A stretch of 64,000 nt of DNA, from NCBI RefSeq assembly GCF_900112365.1, contig NZ_FOLQ01000005.1:32562-96561 (forward strand), given 5' to 3'. The stretch is from Spirosoma endophyticum (GTDB lineage Bacteria; Bacteroidota; Bacteroidia; Cytophagales; Spirosomataceae). Every line of letters begins with the position of its first letter. Position 1 is the stretch's first letter. The notes beneath the pieces were generated by a model. It did not search any database. It was not told the origin of the DNA and worked only from the letters and a program-made list of their open reading frames with translations. Below are positions 1 through 8,110 of the stretch, piece after piece. Position numbers and translations under genes: made by a program.

Positions 1-179
1 CAACCACCCAGACCACCGGCACCAGTGGTAAACTCTCGGTGGGTCTAAGCGGGCAGCTCACTCCGGGCAACACCAAAGGCAACCTCAATATCAGTGTCGT
101 GGTGGAAGGCAGTGGAGTGGGGGAAGTTAAGCTAACGAACAACGCCGACGCCGAGCGGATTGAGTACTTCAACAAGTAA
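1..179 (+). CDS. C-terminal end of a Cytophagales-type surface protein (partial, 5' end outside window)
   Basis: The window opens inside a reading frame (codons start at base 3) that ends at the TAA at 177-179. The visible 58 residues contain the blocks PGNTKGNLNIS, GEVKLTNNADAE and a terminal EYFNK. The same blocks close the open frame at 59004-59648 and the remnant at 56398-56544, so this is one of three related C-terminal domains in the window. From memory, such ends close large secreted, repeat-rich proteins of Spirosoma-like bacteria, possibly as a surface sorting or CARDB-like beta domain; this role is inferred. Nothing upstream is visible, so the total size and any signal peptide are unknown. 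Confidence 0.75.
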   Translation, partial: TTQTTGTSGKLSVGLSGQLTPGNTKGNLNISVVVEGSGVGEVKLTNNADAERIEYFNK

Positions 180-195
180 GTCGGGCGGAAGTAAA

Positions 196-369
196 TTAGC
201 CCTCATATTTTACCAGCGCCTGCACGTAGTAAATACGGCTGGGAAGAACCCCGATCGCAATACTACCAAATGGCTGCCATCCCTCATTGATAGCAGCCTG
301 AATTAACGAACTTAACTCTGTAGGATCATCGGCCTTAATGGCGTTATACCCTTTTATTTGCTTTTCCAT
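196..369 (-). CDS. DUF1737-like small protein
   Basis: This 57-residue frame starts at the ATG at 367-369; a longer frame to 402 would add 11 residues of unlikely sequence. The sequence has the pattern YNAIKADDPTELSSLI, then INEGWQPFGSIAIG, ending in YYVQALVKYEG, which matches the short DUF1737 family (YxVI..D...L...V...I..GW.P.GG). Family members are small soluble proteins of unknown function, often carried singly in accessory regions. It ends 17 bases from the convergent end of the surface-protein gene. The assignment is by motif recall only. Confidence 0.65.
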   Translation of the reverse strand: MEKQIKGYNAIKADDPTELSSLIQAAINEGWQPFGSIAIGVLPSRIYYVQALVKYEG

Positions 370-761
370 ATTCTTGCTTGTTTTTAAAGATAACCCTGGC
401 AAATGAACTTAGCTTATTTTTTGAACAAATAGTTTATCACTTCGACGATATTGACGCCTGGGTATTCACAGCCTACGGCGTCCGGTTGACGCTACCCGAT
501 CCGACCAAGCGAAAAGATGGGTATGTGTGAGGAATTGTCTAGATCAATTGTGACGCAGAATAGCAGCCAACTTTCTCATAGAGTAGGTTATTGAAGACTC
601 GGTGCTGATAGTACCGGGTATTTTTATAGTTGACGATTACCAAAAATCACCTTCATCTTCCGGCCCGTTACCTTACTTAAAGTCTATCTTTAAGCTTCCA
701 TTCTCTCGGTCTACCCTGTCTTCTGTTAGTTTAATCAAGTCTAACAAATCAGCGAAAAAAA
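370..761. other. Gene-poor stretch with an unidentified coding-like fragment
   Basis: No intact gene is supported here. A plus-strand frame that stays open from about 381 to 530 without a usable ATG reads coding-like near its end (DDIDAWVFTAYGVRL), followed by PDPTKRKDGYV and a stop. I could not assign it to a family, and it may be a gene fragment. A 73-codon frame at 602-823 has a poor, serine-rich composition and overlaps the signal-peptide remnant at 762, so it was not accepted. Confidence 0.4.
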
Positions 762-854
762 ATGAAGAAAATAATAGTAATGGGAGCCATGCTACCGGGC
801 GCAGCGGCTTTCAGTTCCAGTAGACTACTTAGATCGTTGAAAGCTGGTGATTAA
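762..854 (+). pseudogene. Decayed secreted-protein N-terminus (signal-peptide remnant, copy 1)
   Basis: A 30-codon frame reads MKKIIVMGAMLPGAAAFSSS and then drifts to a stop at 852-854. The start, basic MKK and small hydrophobic run look like a signal peptide that has lost its mature protein. The 16-base string at its core (taatgggagccatgct) recurs in the second remnant at 16817-16905, so both derive from one gene family. The mature part cannot be identified from what remains. Confidence 0.5.
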
Positions 855-946
855 ATAAAAGTGGCTGTTCTTTATCTTCGCCTAAGGAATAGATGAACTT
901 TTAATTAAAAATGAAACATTATTGACATATATATCGATATGTATAT

Positions 947-1102
947 ATGTGTAAAAATTCATCTAGTAAACACGAATTCACTAATTTATTCGCTCGCTAC
1001 AAGGCCAGCGTATGGCAACAGGTTATAGCTCCAACACTTCAGGAATCACCCAGAGAGCATCTGGGCTTACCTAAAGGAATTTTTCAGCCCACGACCAAGT
1101 GA
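947..1102 (+). CDS. Small hypothetical protein or gene fragment
   Basis: A 51-codon frame starts at the ATG at 947-949 and stops at 1100-1102. Its composition is protein-like (NLFARYKASVWQQVIAP and EHLGLPKGIF), but I do not recognise the family. It lies alone between decayed pieces and could be the remaining end of a longer gene. An AT-rich stretch with alternating TA lies just upstream and could hold a promoter. Confidence 0.3.
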   Translation: MCKNSSSKHEFTNLFARYKASVWQQVIAPTLQESPREHLGLPKGIFQPTTK

Positions 1103-1212
1103 GTTGTATCCGTCCCACAATGTTTATAAGTAACCCGTAAAGAAGCAACCCTGTAGCCTCATTGCTGCGTGAAAGTGGCCGCGGGGTGCAACTTAGTTGG
1201 AGGGGGCCTAAA

Positions 1213-1488
1213 TTAGTTATCAATGAACGCCAGCGCACCAGGGAAAGTTAGCTTCGGGAAGTGGAATATGCTAGGCTGTGCATCCAGTGGTATCAAGCAC
1301 ACCGAGTCAAACCACTCTAAGGTTACAAACTGAGCGGCCTTATGATTCGGATGGTTAGGATAGCTAACAAAAGCTTTCTGCTGATCGGGCGTTATGAAGT
1401 GAATATAGAGCTGTTGTGGGATGTCTACAAACGTAGGGTATGTGTACTGGTAAAGACCAGACGCGGGACGCTTAGATAATGGAAACAT
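1213..1488 (-). CDS. Hypothetical protein, 91 residues
   Basis: This minus-strand frame encodes 91 residues with a balanced composition, rich in aromatic residues and prolines (YQYTYPTFVDIPQQLYIHF, then FVTLEWFDSVCLIPLD). There is no signal peptide or membrane segment, so it would be cytoplasmic. I do not recognise a domain. It stands alone in the accessory region with no operon partner. The natural composition and lack of a competing frame on the other strand support it as a gene, but it could be a fragment. Confidence 0.45.
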   Translation of the reverse strand: MFPLSKRPASGLYQYTYPTFVDIPQQLYIHFITPDQQKAFVSYPNHPNHKAAQFVTLEWFDSVCLIPLDAQPSIFHFPKLTFPGALAFIDN

Positions 1489-1847
1489 GTAGGTTGTATA
1501 AGTTCGGTAGCCCCAAATATGCCTAAAATAAGTTTACGAAAACTATTTGTACTGATTAGTTTATATAATAATAATAGTCCAATTATTGACTTAAGTAACA
1601 ACACAGGAAGGCAACCGATTAGCAGACTTCATCTTTGTCGCTCTAAAACATAGAGATAAATCTTGCTCCCATCGCTGAAAAATCTCCTGCTTGCCGAAGT
1701 TACTTAGTAATATACTCTTCTACAGTCGTAGGCCAAGGTCATGGCAGTAAAAGCCCTGCCAAACGCTTAACGGGGTTTATATCATCACTTGACAATCACC
1801 CAATTATCTTGTAGTATTTTCCTGTTGATCTTTGAAAAATCGATGCC
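1489..1847. other. Intergenic stretch without a clear gene
   Basis: No gene is supported. On the minus strand, between roughly 1720 and 1590, a frame without a start reads NFGKQEIFQRWEQDLSL and then stops. It looks coding-like but is not recognisable, so it is probably a gene fragment. The 1540-1600 stretch is AT-rich. Confidence 0.4.
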
Positions 1848-2069
1848 ATGAAACAGGCTTTGCGATTGCTACGCAGCTATTGGGCCAAGCTCGTTCAGAT
1901 ACTGGCTCCTGACAGAAACCAGAAGCTGCCAAAGGGATACATGTATGGCGAGATCGTCAAAGACCGGACAAGTCAGTCACCCGGCAGGATCTACTATGGC
2001 ATCCCGAGTATGAGGACTCACACAGGTTACATTTACAAAGGGCGTATATTGAAATCGGGTAAACGCTAG
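1848..2069 (+). CDS. Hypothetical basic protein, 73 residues
   Basis: The frame starts at ATG 1848 and encodes 73 residues. It is strongly basic, with an N-terminal helical part (MKQALRLLRSYWAKLVQIL) followed by a Gly/Tyr-rich part (YYGIPSMRTHTGYIYKGRIL). It has no signal peptide and no family I recognise. A small dyad (AAGACGC/GCGTCTT near 2108-2126) follows and may end its transcript. It could be a small nucleic-acid-binding protein, but that rests on charge alone. Confidence 0.45.
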   Translation: MKQALRLLRSYWAKLVQILAPDRNQKLPKGYMYGEIVKDRTSQSPGRIYYGIPSMRTHTGYIYKGRILKSGKR

Positions 2070-2205
2070 ACCCTCAGGTTGATCGCAATTGCTTGAATCG
2101 CTATTTGAAAGACGCAATAGCGTCTTATCCGTTTGGGTGAGCTGTCGGGCGAGGGCTTTAAGCTAGGCGTTATTAACGGTTATCTTCATCAGGCAATGAG
2201 TGTTA

Positions 2206-2537
2206 CTATCCTGTCCAGTGAGTCATGTGCCGCTCTATGGCCGACTTACGGGCATGGCAAGACTTGCATAAACTCATCACGTTGTTCTCATCTAGCGGTT
2301 CCCCTCCGAATCGAATGGGTTTAATATGATTGCCTACCGTGGCTACGGTCAGGATCTTCTTTTGCAGGCAATGTTCGCATAGGGGCTGCTTTTCGAGCTG
2401 ACGCTTGTGCAGGTGTCGCCACGGCGCATTGCGGTAAAACTGATTCGGAACTCCCCTTGTGCCTCGTTTGCCCAGCGAGAGGTTAGCTTTTGCTGAGTCA
2501 CCCTCCAGGGGTGGACGATCTTCTTAATTATGGGCAT
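2206..2537 (-). pseudogene. HNH endonuclease, frameshifted
   Basis: The minus strand encodes a typical phage-type HNH nuclease in two frames. The first frame starts at ATG 2537 (MPIIKKIVHPW) and runs to about 2450. The catalytic part continues in another frame to the TAG at 2206-2208. This part contains PLCEHC, then NHIKPIRFGGEPLDENN, then LCKSCHARK, which supply the two CxxC zinc knuckles and the H...N...H core. The frames switch around GEFR/NQFYRNAPW near 2440-2460, close to a GGGG run, so a single-base indel is the simplest explanation. Members of about 110 residues usually nick or cut DNA in phage packaging or defence settings. The gene is read as inactive unless the indel is a sequencing error. 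Confidence 0.75.
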
Positions 2538-2781
2538 ACCAAACACAAAAAACACTTTGTTATTATAAGTAAAAATAAGGCAATATAACTGATTATCAGT
2601 GCATAACAGTAAAAGTATTTAACCAGAATGACAATGGTGAAGTCAAGCCCTACCCTTTGGCAGCTACCTAGCTTGGAGTGGGAGAATAGTAAAGCAGATA
2701 AAAATGTTACTCTTATATTAATTAACACTATTTTATATATAATATTAAATTAAATTATCAACTTAAATAAAATGACGCACC

Positions 2782-3654
2782 ATGACTACACGCTACCAAC
2801 TCATACTATTCCTGGGGATTGTCCTGCTGGTTACTTCCTGCCAGGATCACCAGCCTGCTGAACCCCACCCTACGCGAAGCCGATTTAAACAAATGTTGGG
2901 CATTAGGGATAGTGGTCGGGATACAGCCCATTATTCAACAACCTATGAATTTGATGAAGCTAATCGGCCAAAGCTACTTCGTCGTTTGAATGGTGTTTAC
3001 TACTACTATGTCATTGCCTATGAGTACGATGTACTGAATCGGTTAACGCTGATTAATTCAGAAACGATTGATTCTTATATGCCAGGCTATGATCTGATGG
3101 GGTACATGCTAAAACTAACATATAGCCCCGCAAGCAACTATGCTACGAGCTGGTTCGTAACAGCCTATGACAATACTGGCTTTACGTATTCGCGCCATGA
3201 CTCGATTCGCTATGAGCTCAATGCCGCTCATCAATTAGTTCGGAAAGTAAATTACGCTCAACTCACCGGATTAAATAATATGCCCCTGGGGAGTTTTTAC
3301 GTCAGAGACTCAACCAGCTATGTTTACACAGGTGGGAATCTTACCCAGACAAGGGAATATCACCTAGATGGAGCCTATTCACAGACTTTTATTACCACCT
3401 ATGAATACGACACCGGACCAAATCCTTACTTGGAATTATACGGCGAGCTGGGTGATCGTCCGGAACTTTACCACAGCAAAAACAATAAGACCAAACGGAC
3501 AGACCAGTGGGTGTTTTCCCTCTCAGGCCAGATCATATCGACAAGTGTACGCACGTATGTCAACAGTTATGATGCACAAGGTAGGCTTAGCCAGGTTGCT
3601 AGCCGAGACGATTTTGATAGCGCTAAGGAAGCCTATTACTACGAAGCCTATTAA
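2782..3654 (+). CDS. Secreted lipoprotein with YD/RHS-like repeats
   Basis: The 290-residue product starts with a lipoprotein signal (hydrophobic run ILFLGIVLLVTSC, lipobox Cys at residue 20), so it is expected to be anchored in the outer membrane. The body is rich in tyrosine and has irregular repeats such as TTYEFDEANRPKLL, AYEYDVLNRLTLI and NSYDAQGRLSQV. These match the YD-repeat style of RHS-related beta sheets, although the protein is much too short for an RHS toxin shell. Similar stand-alone lipoproteins are common and uncharacterised in Cytophagales. An AT-rich stretch at 2715-2775 precedes it. It appears intact and lies between decayed genes. Confidence 0.7.
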   Translation: MTTRYQLILFLGIVLLVTSCQDHQPAEPHPTRSRFKQMLGIRDSGRDTAHYSTTYEFDEANRPKLLRRLNGVYYYYVIAYEYDVLNRLTLINSETIDSYMPGYDLMGYMLKLTYSPASNYATSWFVTAYDNTGFTYSRHDSIRYELNAAHQLVRKVNYAQLTGLNNMPLGSFYVRDSTSYVYTGGNLTQTREYHLDGAYSQTFITTYEYDTGPNPYLELYGELGDRPELYHSKNNKTKRTDQWVFSLSGQIISTSVRTYVNSYDAQGRLSQVASRDDFDSAKEAYYYEAY

Positions 3655-3657
3655 TGC

Positions 3658-3975
3658 ATATGATAGACCAGGGAGGGGTACTGAAAACCTCTGGAGAGGT
3701 AAGGCCCGCGAATCGCTGTCTTAGTCTTTCATACGCGCCGTCAAAATTAGGGAGGGGGATGCACATGGTTTTCATATGTTAACAACTTGTTGCATAAACA
3801 CCTGAATAGTTCATCTAGTACGAATCGCTAGCTGGTTTTAGGCGTGTGTTGTCAAAAGTCGGCAGGGGGTTCAAAGATTTTCATATGTTCGCGTTCCACA
3901 GCTCGGTTGTGCCCTTCCAACAATAACAATGACAAGTTGAAGGAGGTTAGACGTAGAGGTAATTCAACTCAACGT
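3658..3975. other. Intergenic stretch, no gene seen
   Basis: No coding frame is supported. The short string ttttcatatgtt occurs near 3769 and 3877. A purine-rich aaggaggtta near 3940 resembles a ribosome-binding site but lies about 30 bases from the next ATG, with no in-frame start closer. Confidence 0.4.
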
Positions 3976-4290
3976 ATGAACAACGCAGGCATTAAACAAC
4001 ATATCCGTTCGGAAATCCAGGCATTCCGAACCCTACCCCCAAGCGTAGACAATGCCACCGTTCGGGAACAATATCATCAGATTAAGGAACTGGTCAATAA
4101 CTTATCGGGCAGTACCGCCGACGAAAAAGAACTCTATCTACAGGCGGCTAACGTGGTCAATCTGTTCAGCCAGAAGGATGAGGGCTACTTTCTTACTGCC
4201 AATGGCAGTGACATTTCTCAAAAGACAGCTGCCTTGCTCCGGTTGCAGGAATGGGCCAAGCGGGCGGGTGATATCTTGCAGGATTCGTAA
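3976..4290 (+). CDS. Hypothetical helical protein, 104 residues
   Basis: I place the start at ATG 3976, because the frame further upstream (to 3844) reads as low-quality sequence. The 104 residues are soluble and look mostly helical (IRSEIQAFRTLPPS, then QYHQIKELVNNLSG, then AALLRLQEWAKRAGDIL). No domain is recognised. A strong hairpin follows 21 bases after the stop and probably ends the transcript, which supports a real, expressed gene. Confidence 0.55.
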   Translation: MNNAGIKQHIRSEIQAFRTLPPSVDNATVREQYHQIKELVNNLSGSTADEKELYLQAANVVNLFSQKDEGYFLTANGSDISQKTAALLRLQEWAKRAGDILQDS

Positions 4291-4310
4291 ACCTGCTCCT
4301 GTCTATTTAC

Positions 4311-4352
4311 AAAAGTTAGCCGGGCTAGTAAGCCCAGGCTAACTTTCTCTTT
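4311..4352 (+). terminator. Intrinsic terminator-like hairpin
   Basis: AAAGTTAGCC with a GGGCT/AGCCC inner stem pairs with GGCTAACTTT around an AGTA loop, followed by a pyrimidine-rich run. It follows the 104-residue gene. Confidence 0.65.
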
Positions 4353-4369
4353 GCACACAAGGGCTAAGC

Positions 4370-4385
4370 TACCTTGAAAACCCCC
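4370..4385 (+). repeat. 16-bp direct repeat, left copy
   Basis: taccttgaaaaccccc here recurs with one mismatch at 5040-5055 (taccttgaaagccccc). The two copies flank the IS3-type remnant. Confidence 0.6.
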
Positions 4386-4387
4386 GT

Positions 4388-4972
4388 ATGCTACTGATTG
4401 AGTTGGACAGATATTAAAATCAGCCTTCGTATTGCACATTTCCGTACATCAATTTCTTGTACGGATACCAGCCAAGCTTGGGCTTCCGCCTACGTTGGTG
4501 CATCTGATGGGGGTTAAATAGTTCACGGTGCATGCGGTCGAACTGTGTTATAAGCAGTGATCGCCCGTGCTACTGCTTCTTCACCTGCCGAAAAAGAAGT
4601 GAAACCACGAGCTAATTTGTAATCACCTTTCAGCGAACGTAAGACTCGTTCAGCCATTGCATTTTCGTTATTTCATCGGTGATGGGCTTTTTCATGACAA
4701 AACGGGGAGAGCGGGCAGCTTTAAACCGCACGGACGGCCCCGCACCACACAAGTTGGTAACGTTGGTAAGTTCGATTCCATTGATTGAGTAAGGTAGGGG
4801 AAATCCCAAAGTCGGTCAAGACCTGCTGTTGAGCGACCATCTGTAAGCGTAGGCGCTCAATGATTCGCCGTCGAAATAAGGCGGTTTTGTACTTTTGCTG
4901 GCTTCGAGCCATTTTGTTCTCAGTCATAACTTTACATGGTTAATGTCAAGCTATTTCAGAGGGGTACACTAG
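4388..4972 (-). mobile_element. IS3-family element remnant with internal deletion
   Basis: On the minus strand the right part (4721-4927) encodes an OrfA-like segment with a helix-turn-helix (LTDFGISPTLLNQWNRTYQ). The left part (about 4690 down to 4420) encodes the end of an OrfB integrase (NENAMAERVLRSLKGDYKLA, then ITAYNTVRPH). A frameshift near the RPH separates it from its tail (FNPHQMHQRRRKPK, ending QYEG). Most of OrfB, including the first catalytic aspartates, is missing. Candidate ends share TGCTAnTG in inverted orientation (about 4388 and 4972), so the boundaries are approximate. The element cannot transpose on its own. Confidence 0.65.
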
Positions 4973-5039
4973 CAAAAATTACTCACAGTCGTGACATTTT
5001 GGGTGGTTTGAAAGGGAGGGATTGCGTCAGATTGAATAC

Positions 5040-5055
5040 TACCTTGAAAGCCCCC
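5040..5055 (+). repeat. 16-bp direct repeat, right copy
   Basis: This copy matches 4370-4385 at 15 of 16 positions. The pair brackets the IS3-type remnant and may mark an older insertion or deletion event. Confidence 0.6.
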
Positions 5056-5129
5056 TTGTCTTATCTTGGGGAGCGTTTTCAAAAGATTAAGTTGCCATCG
5101 ACTACAGACCTGTTTTTGAAAGCAGGAAA

Positions 5130-5344
5130 TATTCAGCTAAAGGGAGCATATTCTGTGTTAGTGCGAACGTTGGAGCGTGAGCATCTGACGCTTCGCATCC
5201 GCTTGAAACGACTCACCCGTTGCTGATCGCTTCGGCGCTCCGATTGTTTTTCTAACTGGGCCGCAGGAGCGGTCGGTGATCAAAAACCACCTGTTGATCG
5301 GACTATTCATCAATCACTATTTTTTCACTATTCAACCTGGTTAA
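5130..5344 (+). pseudogene. IS1-like transposase C-terminal remnant, frameshifted
   Basis: The frame ending at 5226 reads LEREHLTLRIRLKRLTR. This resembles the IS1 transposase segment that precedes the C-terminal Lys-Thr-(I/L)-x-(F/Y)-Ser block. The sequence continues in another frame from 5222 to the TAA at 5342-5344, reading SVIKNHLLIGLFINHYFF, which matches the usual IS1 tail (IHDKVIGxFIxxxYxF). The two parts need one frameshift. The N-terminal zinc and helix-turn-helix parts are absent or unrecognisable. The family call is by memory of the motif and is moderate at best. Confidence 0.45.
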
Positions 5345-5423
5345 GCCACCACCTCTTCGTTTAGTAGGTTTCCATAAACTACGCTTTCTATAGAAACAAT
5401 ACTCATCACGAAGGGAGTAGGCT

Positions 5424-6182
5424 ATGAACAGAAAATACAAATACGTATTGCCGTTGATATCGTTTATCGTTTTATCAGGATTACAACTAAGTGGCCTCAC
5501 TGCTTTTGCACAGAGCCCGGGTCCGGGACAAAGAATACCCCTCCCGCCCATACCTATAAAAGGGGATACGACCCATATCCTATCCAAACACTTCACAACG
5601 GCCGCTGCTACAAAAAAAGCCCCGGATGCAAAGGGCTTTATTCAACGCTGGCTTGTGCTGGAACCTGTAAAGAAAGATATTGTCCGAAATAATATTTTCA
5701 CGGATAACTACCTCAGAACAACGTTTTCGGACGATAATTTTTCCAGCGATTACACCATAGTTCCCAAAGATGGCCAAACAGTAAAAGTGGGAAACCAGGA
5801 ATTGAAGTGGTATGCGTTGGACAGCAAGGCGTTCAACGTTAATTTATACCATTTTACCTACGCTATTAATAAGCCAAAATACGGAATACTGGTCTGGCTC
5901 GTCACGGTCATCGATTGCCCTGAAGAAATCCAGAACGTCAGGATGGCTGCCGGATGTAATTCCGGCAGTATGTGGTGGTTGAATGGCCAGGAATCCTTGC
6001 TGCTTTCTGGTGATAGGGATATGATTGCCGATAATGGTACCTCTGCCCGCTTAACGCTTAAAAAGGGGAGAAACATCATCCGGGGGGCCGTTATAAACGG
6101 ACCGGGTATGGCTAATTTCTGTGTTCGCTTTTTAGATGAGTACGGATTGCCCATAAAAAAACTCGGTATCAGTTACCAATAA
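5424..6182 (+). CDS. Secreted protein partnered with GH43 enzyme
   Basis: The 252-residue protein begins with a clear signal peptide (LPLISFIVLSGLQLSGLTAFA, cut near residue 30 after AFAQ), so it is exported to the periplasm or cell surface. The mature part has a beta-rich look with FIQRWLVLEPV near residue 72 and MWWLNGQESLLLSGDRD near residue 185. That arrangement resembles the sandwich domains found beside esterases and glycosidases. It is 37 bases upstream of the GH43 gene on the same strand and probably co-transcribed, which suggests a role in arabinan-type polysaccharide breakdown. No catalytic motif is evident, so it may be a binding or accessory protein. Confidence 0.65.
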   Translation: MNRKYKYVLPLISFIVLSGLQLSGLTAFAQSPGPGQRIPLPPIPIKGDTTHILSKHFTTAAATKKAPDAKGFIQRWLVLEPVKKDIVRNNIFTDNYLRTTFSDDNFSSDYTIVPKDGQTVKVGNQELKWYALDSKAFNVNLYHFTYAINKPKYGILVWLVTVIDCPEEIQNVRMAAGCNSGSMWWLNGQESLLLSGDRDMIADNGTSARLTLKKGRNIIRGAVINGPGMANFCVRFLDEYGLPIKKLGISYQ

Positions 6183-6219
6183 TAGACGGTCGTCTGTCAA
6201 TGCTTATCAAAAGTAGTCT

Positions 6220-7662
6220 ATGAAAAAAATAAACGTGTCCTGCCTGATAACCGTAGTCGCCTTATTAATAACCCAACCCCTACTAGCTCAGATCGGAAGG
6301 CCATTTATCCATGATCCCTCAACCATCGCTGAATGCGACGGCAAGTATTACACATTCGGCACCGGCGGTGGCGGATTAATTTCCAATGATGGCTGGACAT
6401 GGTACGGTGGCGGGGTGAGACCAGGTGGTGGAGCGGCTCCTGATGTCATCAAAATTGGGGATCGTTACCTGGTCATCTATGGAGCAACCGGTGGTTCACC
6501 CAACCACAAAGGCGCAATTCTTACCATGTGGAACAAGACATTAGACCCAAAATCCCCTGATTTTACCTATTCTGAACCGGTTGTGGTGGCAACGTCGGAT
6601 GGCTATGAAGAGAACGACGCCATTGACCCCGGGGTTATGCTAGACCCTACTACCGGGCGCCTTTGGCTAACCTACGGCACCTATTTTGGCTTCACGCGCC
6701 TTATCGAATTAGACCCCAAAACAGGAAAACTCAAGGCAGGAAACAAACCCGTAGATGTAGCCATCGTATGTGAAGCCAGTACGTTAGTCTATCGCGACGG
6801 TTGGTATTACCTGCTTGCTACGCATGGCAGTTGTTGCGATGGTGCCAACTCCACCTATAATGTGGTAGTGGGTCGTTCCAAAAATATAAATGGGCCTTAC
6901 CTGGATAATGTAGGCAGAAGCATGTTGGAAGGTGGTGGTAAACTGGTGGTTGCGACCCGCGGAGGATTAATAGGCCCCGGGCACTTTGGACACATCATTT
7001 TAGAGAAGGGAGTTGAAAAAATGTCTATCCATTATGAAGCCGATTTAGAGCAGGGTGGTCGAAGTGTATTGGGCATACTTCCGGTGGTTTGGAAAGAGGG
7101 ATGGCCTGTTGCCGGAGAAAAGTTTAAAGAAGGTACGTACGAAATTGAATCCGTACGAAGAGGCTATGGATTAGAGTTGGCCGTTGATTTTACACGAATG
7201 GCCGTTGGACCACGGGGATTTGGCCAGCCCAATAATGACCCGACAAAACCCGTTCCGGATCAACAACTGGCCGATGTAATCAAGAACTGGCCAACCGGGA
7301 ATATTAACGTGAGAATAGGCGACTACATGTCCCGCCCCCATCAAAAGTGGACGATTACCGATACGCCTGATTCAACTGGGTATTTAGGTGGCCCCTATTA
7401 TAAAATTATCCTTGCCGGAACCGATCGGGCCTTAGCGGCTACTACCGATGCAGAAGTACTAACCGTACCGGCATTTACCGGCACACCTGAACAGTTATGG
7501 CGAATCGATCAATTGACGGATGGCACCTACCGGATAATGCCCAAGATCGTGCCGAATTCAGGAAAGAAGTTAGTGCTGGTATCTTCCGGAGACAGCACAC
7601 CGACCCTGGCAGAATTTGATTTTAACAACGATAATTCTAAATGGAATTTTAGGGCTCACTGA
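6220..7662 (+). CDS. GH43 family glycosidase, arabinan endo-1,5-alpha-L-arabinosidase-like
   Basis: The 480-residue protein has a signal peptide (residues 1-23, ending LLAQ) and a GH43 five-bladed propeller. Visible landmarks are the base Asp32 in HDPS, the pKa-tuning Asp136 in IDPGVM, and the probable acid Glu185 in VCEAST. These fit an inverting arabinanase. A C-terminal part of about 170 residues (from about 310) is longer than the minimal catalytic fold and resembles the extra beta domain seen in two-domain arabinanases. It follows the secreted partner at 5424-6182. It would act on arabinan side chains outside the inner membrane. Subfamily and substrate are inferred, not shown. Confidence 0.85.
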   Translation: MKKINVSCLITVVALLITQPLLAQIGRPFIHDPSTIAECDGKYYTFGTGGGGLISNDGWTWYGGGVRPGGGAAPDVIKIGDRYLVIYGATGGSPNHKGAILTMWNKTLDPKSPDFTYSEPVVVATSDGYEENDAIDPGVMLDPTTGRLWLTYGTYFGFTRLIELDPKTGKLKAGNKPVDVAIVCEASTLVYRDGWYYLLATHGSCCDGANSTYNVVVGRSKNINGPYLDNVGRSMLEGGGKLVVATRGGLIGPGHFGHIILEKGVEKMSIHYEADLEQGGRSVLGILPVVWKEGWPVAGEKFKEGTYEIESVRRGYGLELAVDFTRMAVGPRGFGQPNNDPTKPVPDQQLADVIKNWPTGNINVRIGDYMSRPHQKWTITDTPDSTGYLGGPYYKIILAGTDRALAATTDAEVLTVPAFTGTPEQLWRIDQLTDGTYRIMPKIVPNSGKKLVLVSSGDSTPTLAEFDFNNDNSKWNFRAH

Positions 7663-7831
7663 GGATATTCTTTTCCCAAGTCAATCACGCTTGGTGGTCT
7701 AATTGATAACGAGTCTTGTGAATTCAGGAAATGCAAACAAATGTGTACAACTAATTGTAGTTACTGGTCGTTGCATTCAAAATCAAAACTAAGTGGCCGT
7801 ACCCCTTCCTTACCAACCATGAAGCAGTCGT

Positions 7832-8110
7832 ATGCCTATTGAGAAGTTAATAAACTGGATCACACCGCTAACGCTGGGAGCATTACTGGGTTTGTACGAG
7901 ATCCTGCATGGCCTATTTTATGTACTTTATGGAACACCCGACCAAAAGCGAGACTATCCGCTAGAGATTGTACTTGGACTGCCGATCATGGCCTTATGCC
8001 TGGGTGGACATTGGGTGATTCGGCGCCTTTTGCAGTCTAATGCCCGCAACATCTGGATCATTGAATCGATCCTGGTGGGGCTGGTCATATACGGTTTTTT
8101 TCGGTCGTAA
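7832..8110 (+). CDS. Small membrane protein, 92 residues
   Basis: The frame from ATG 7832 encodes 92 residues with three probable membrane segments, around residues 10-33 (PLTLGALLGLYEILHGLFYV), 46-62 (IVLGLPIMALCLGGHWVI) and 72-90 (IWIIESILVGLVIYGFF). No family is recognised, although the fold resembles many short DUF membrane proteins. It is followed by a stretch without genes and has no operon partner. It is probably intact, in the inner membrane, of unknown role. Confidence 0.6.
   Translation: MPIEKLINWITPLTLGALLGLYEILHGLFYVLYGTPDQKRDYPLEIVLGLPIMALCLGGHWVIRRLLQSNARNIWIIESILVGLVIYGFFRS

Noticed and set aside
2528..2728. 66-codon minus-strand frame upstream of the HNH gene
   Set aside because: It is AT-rich with a low-complexity hydrophobic end; it overlaps the HNH start and the likely promoter of the lipoprotein gene.
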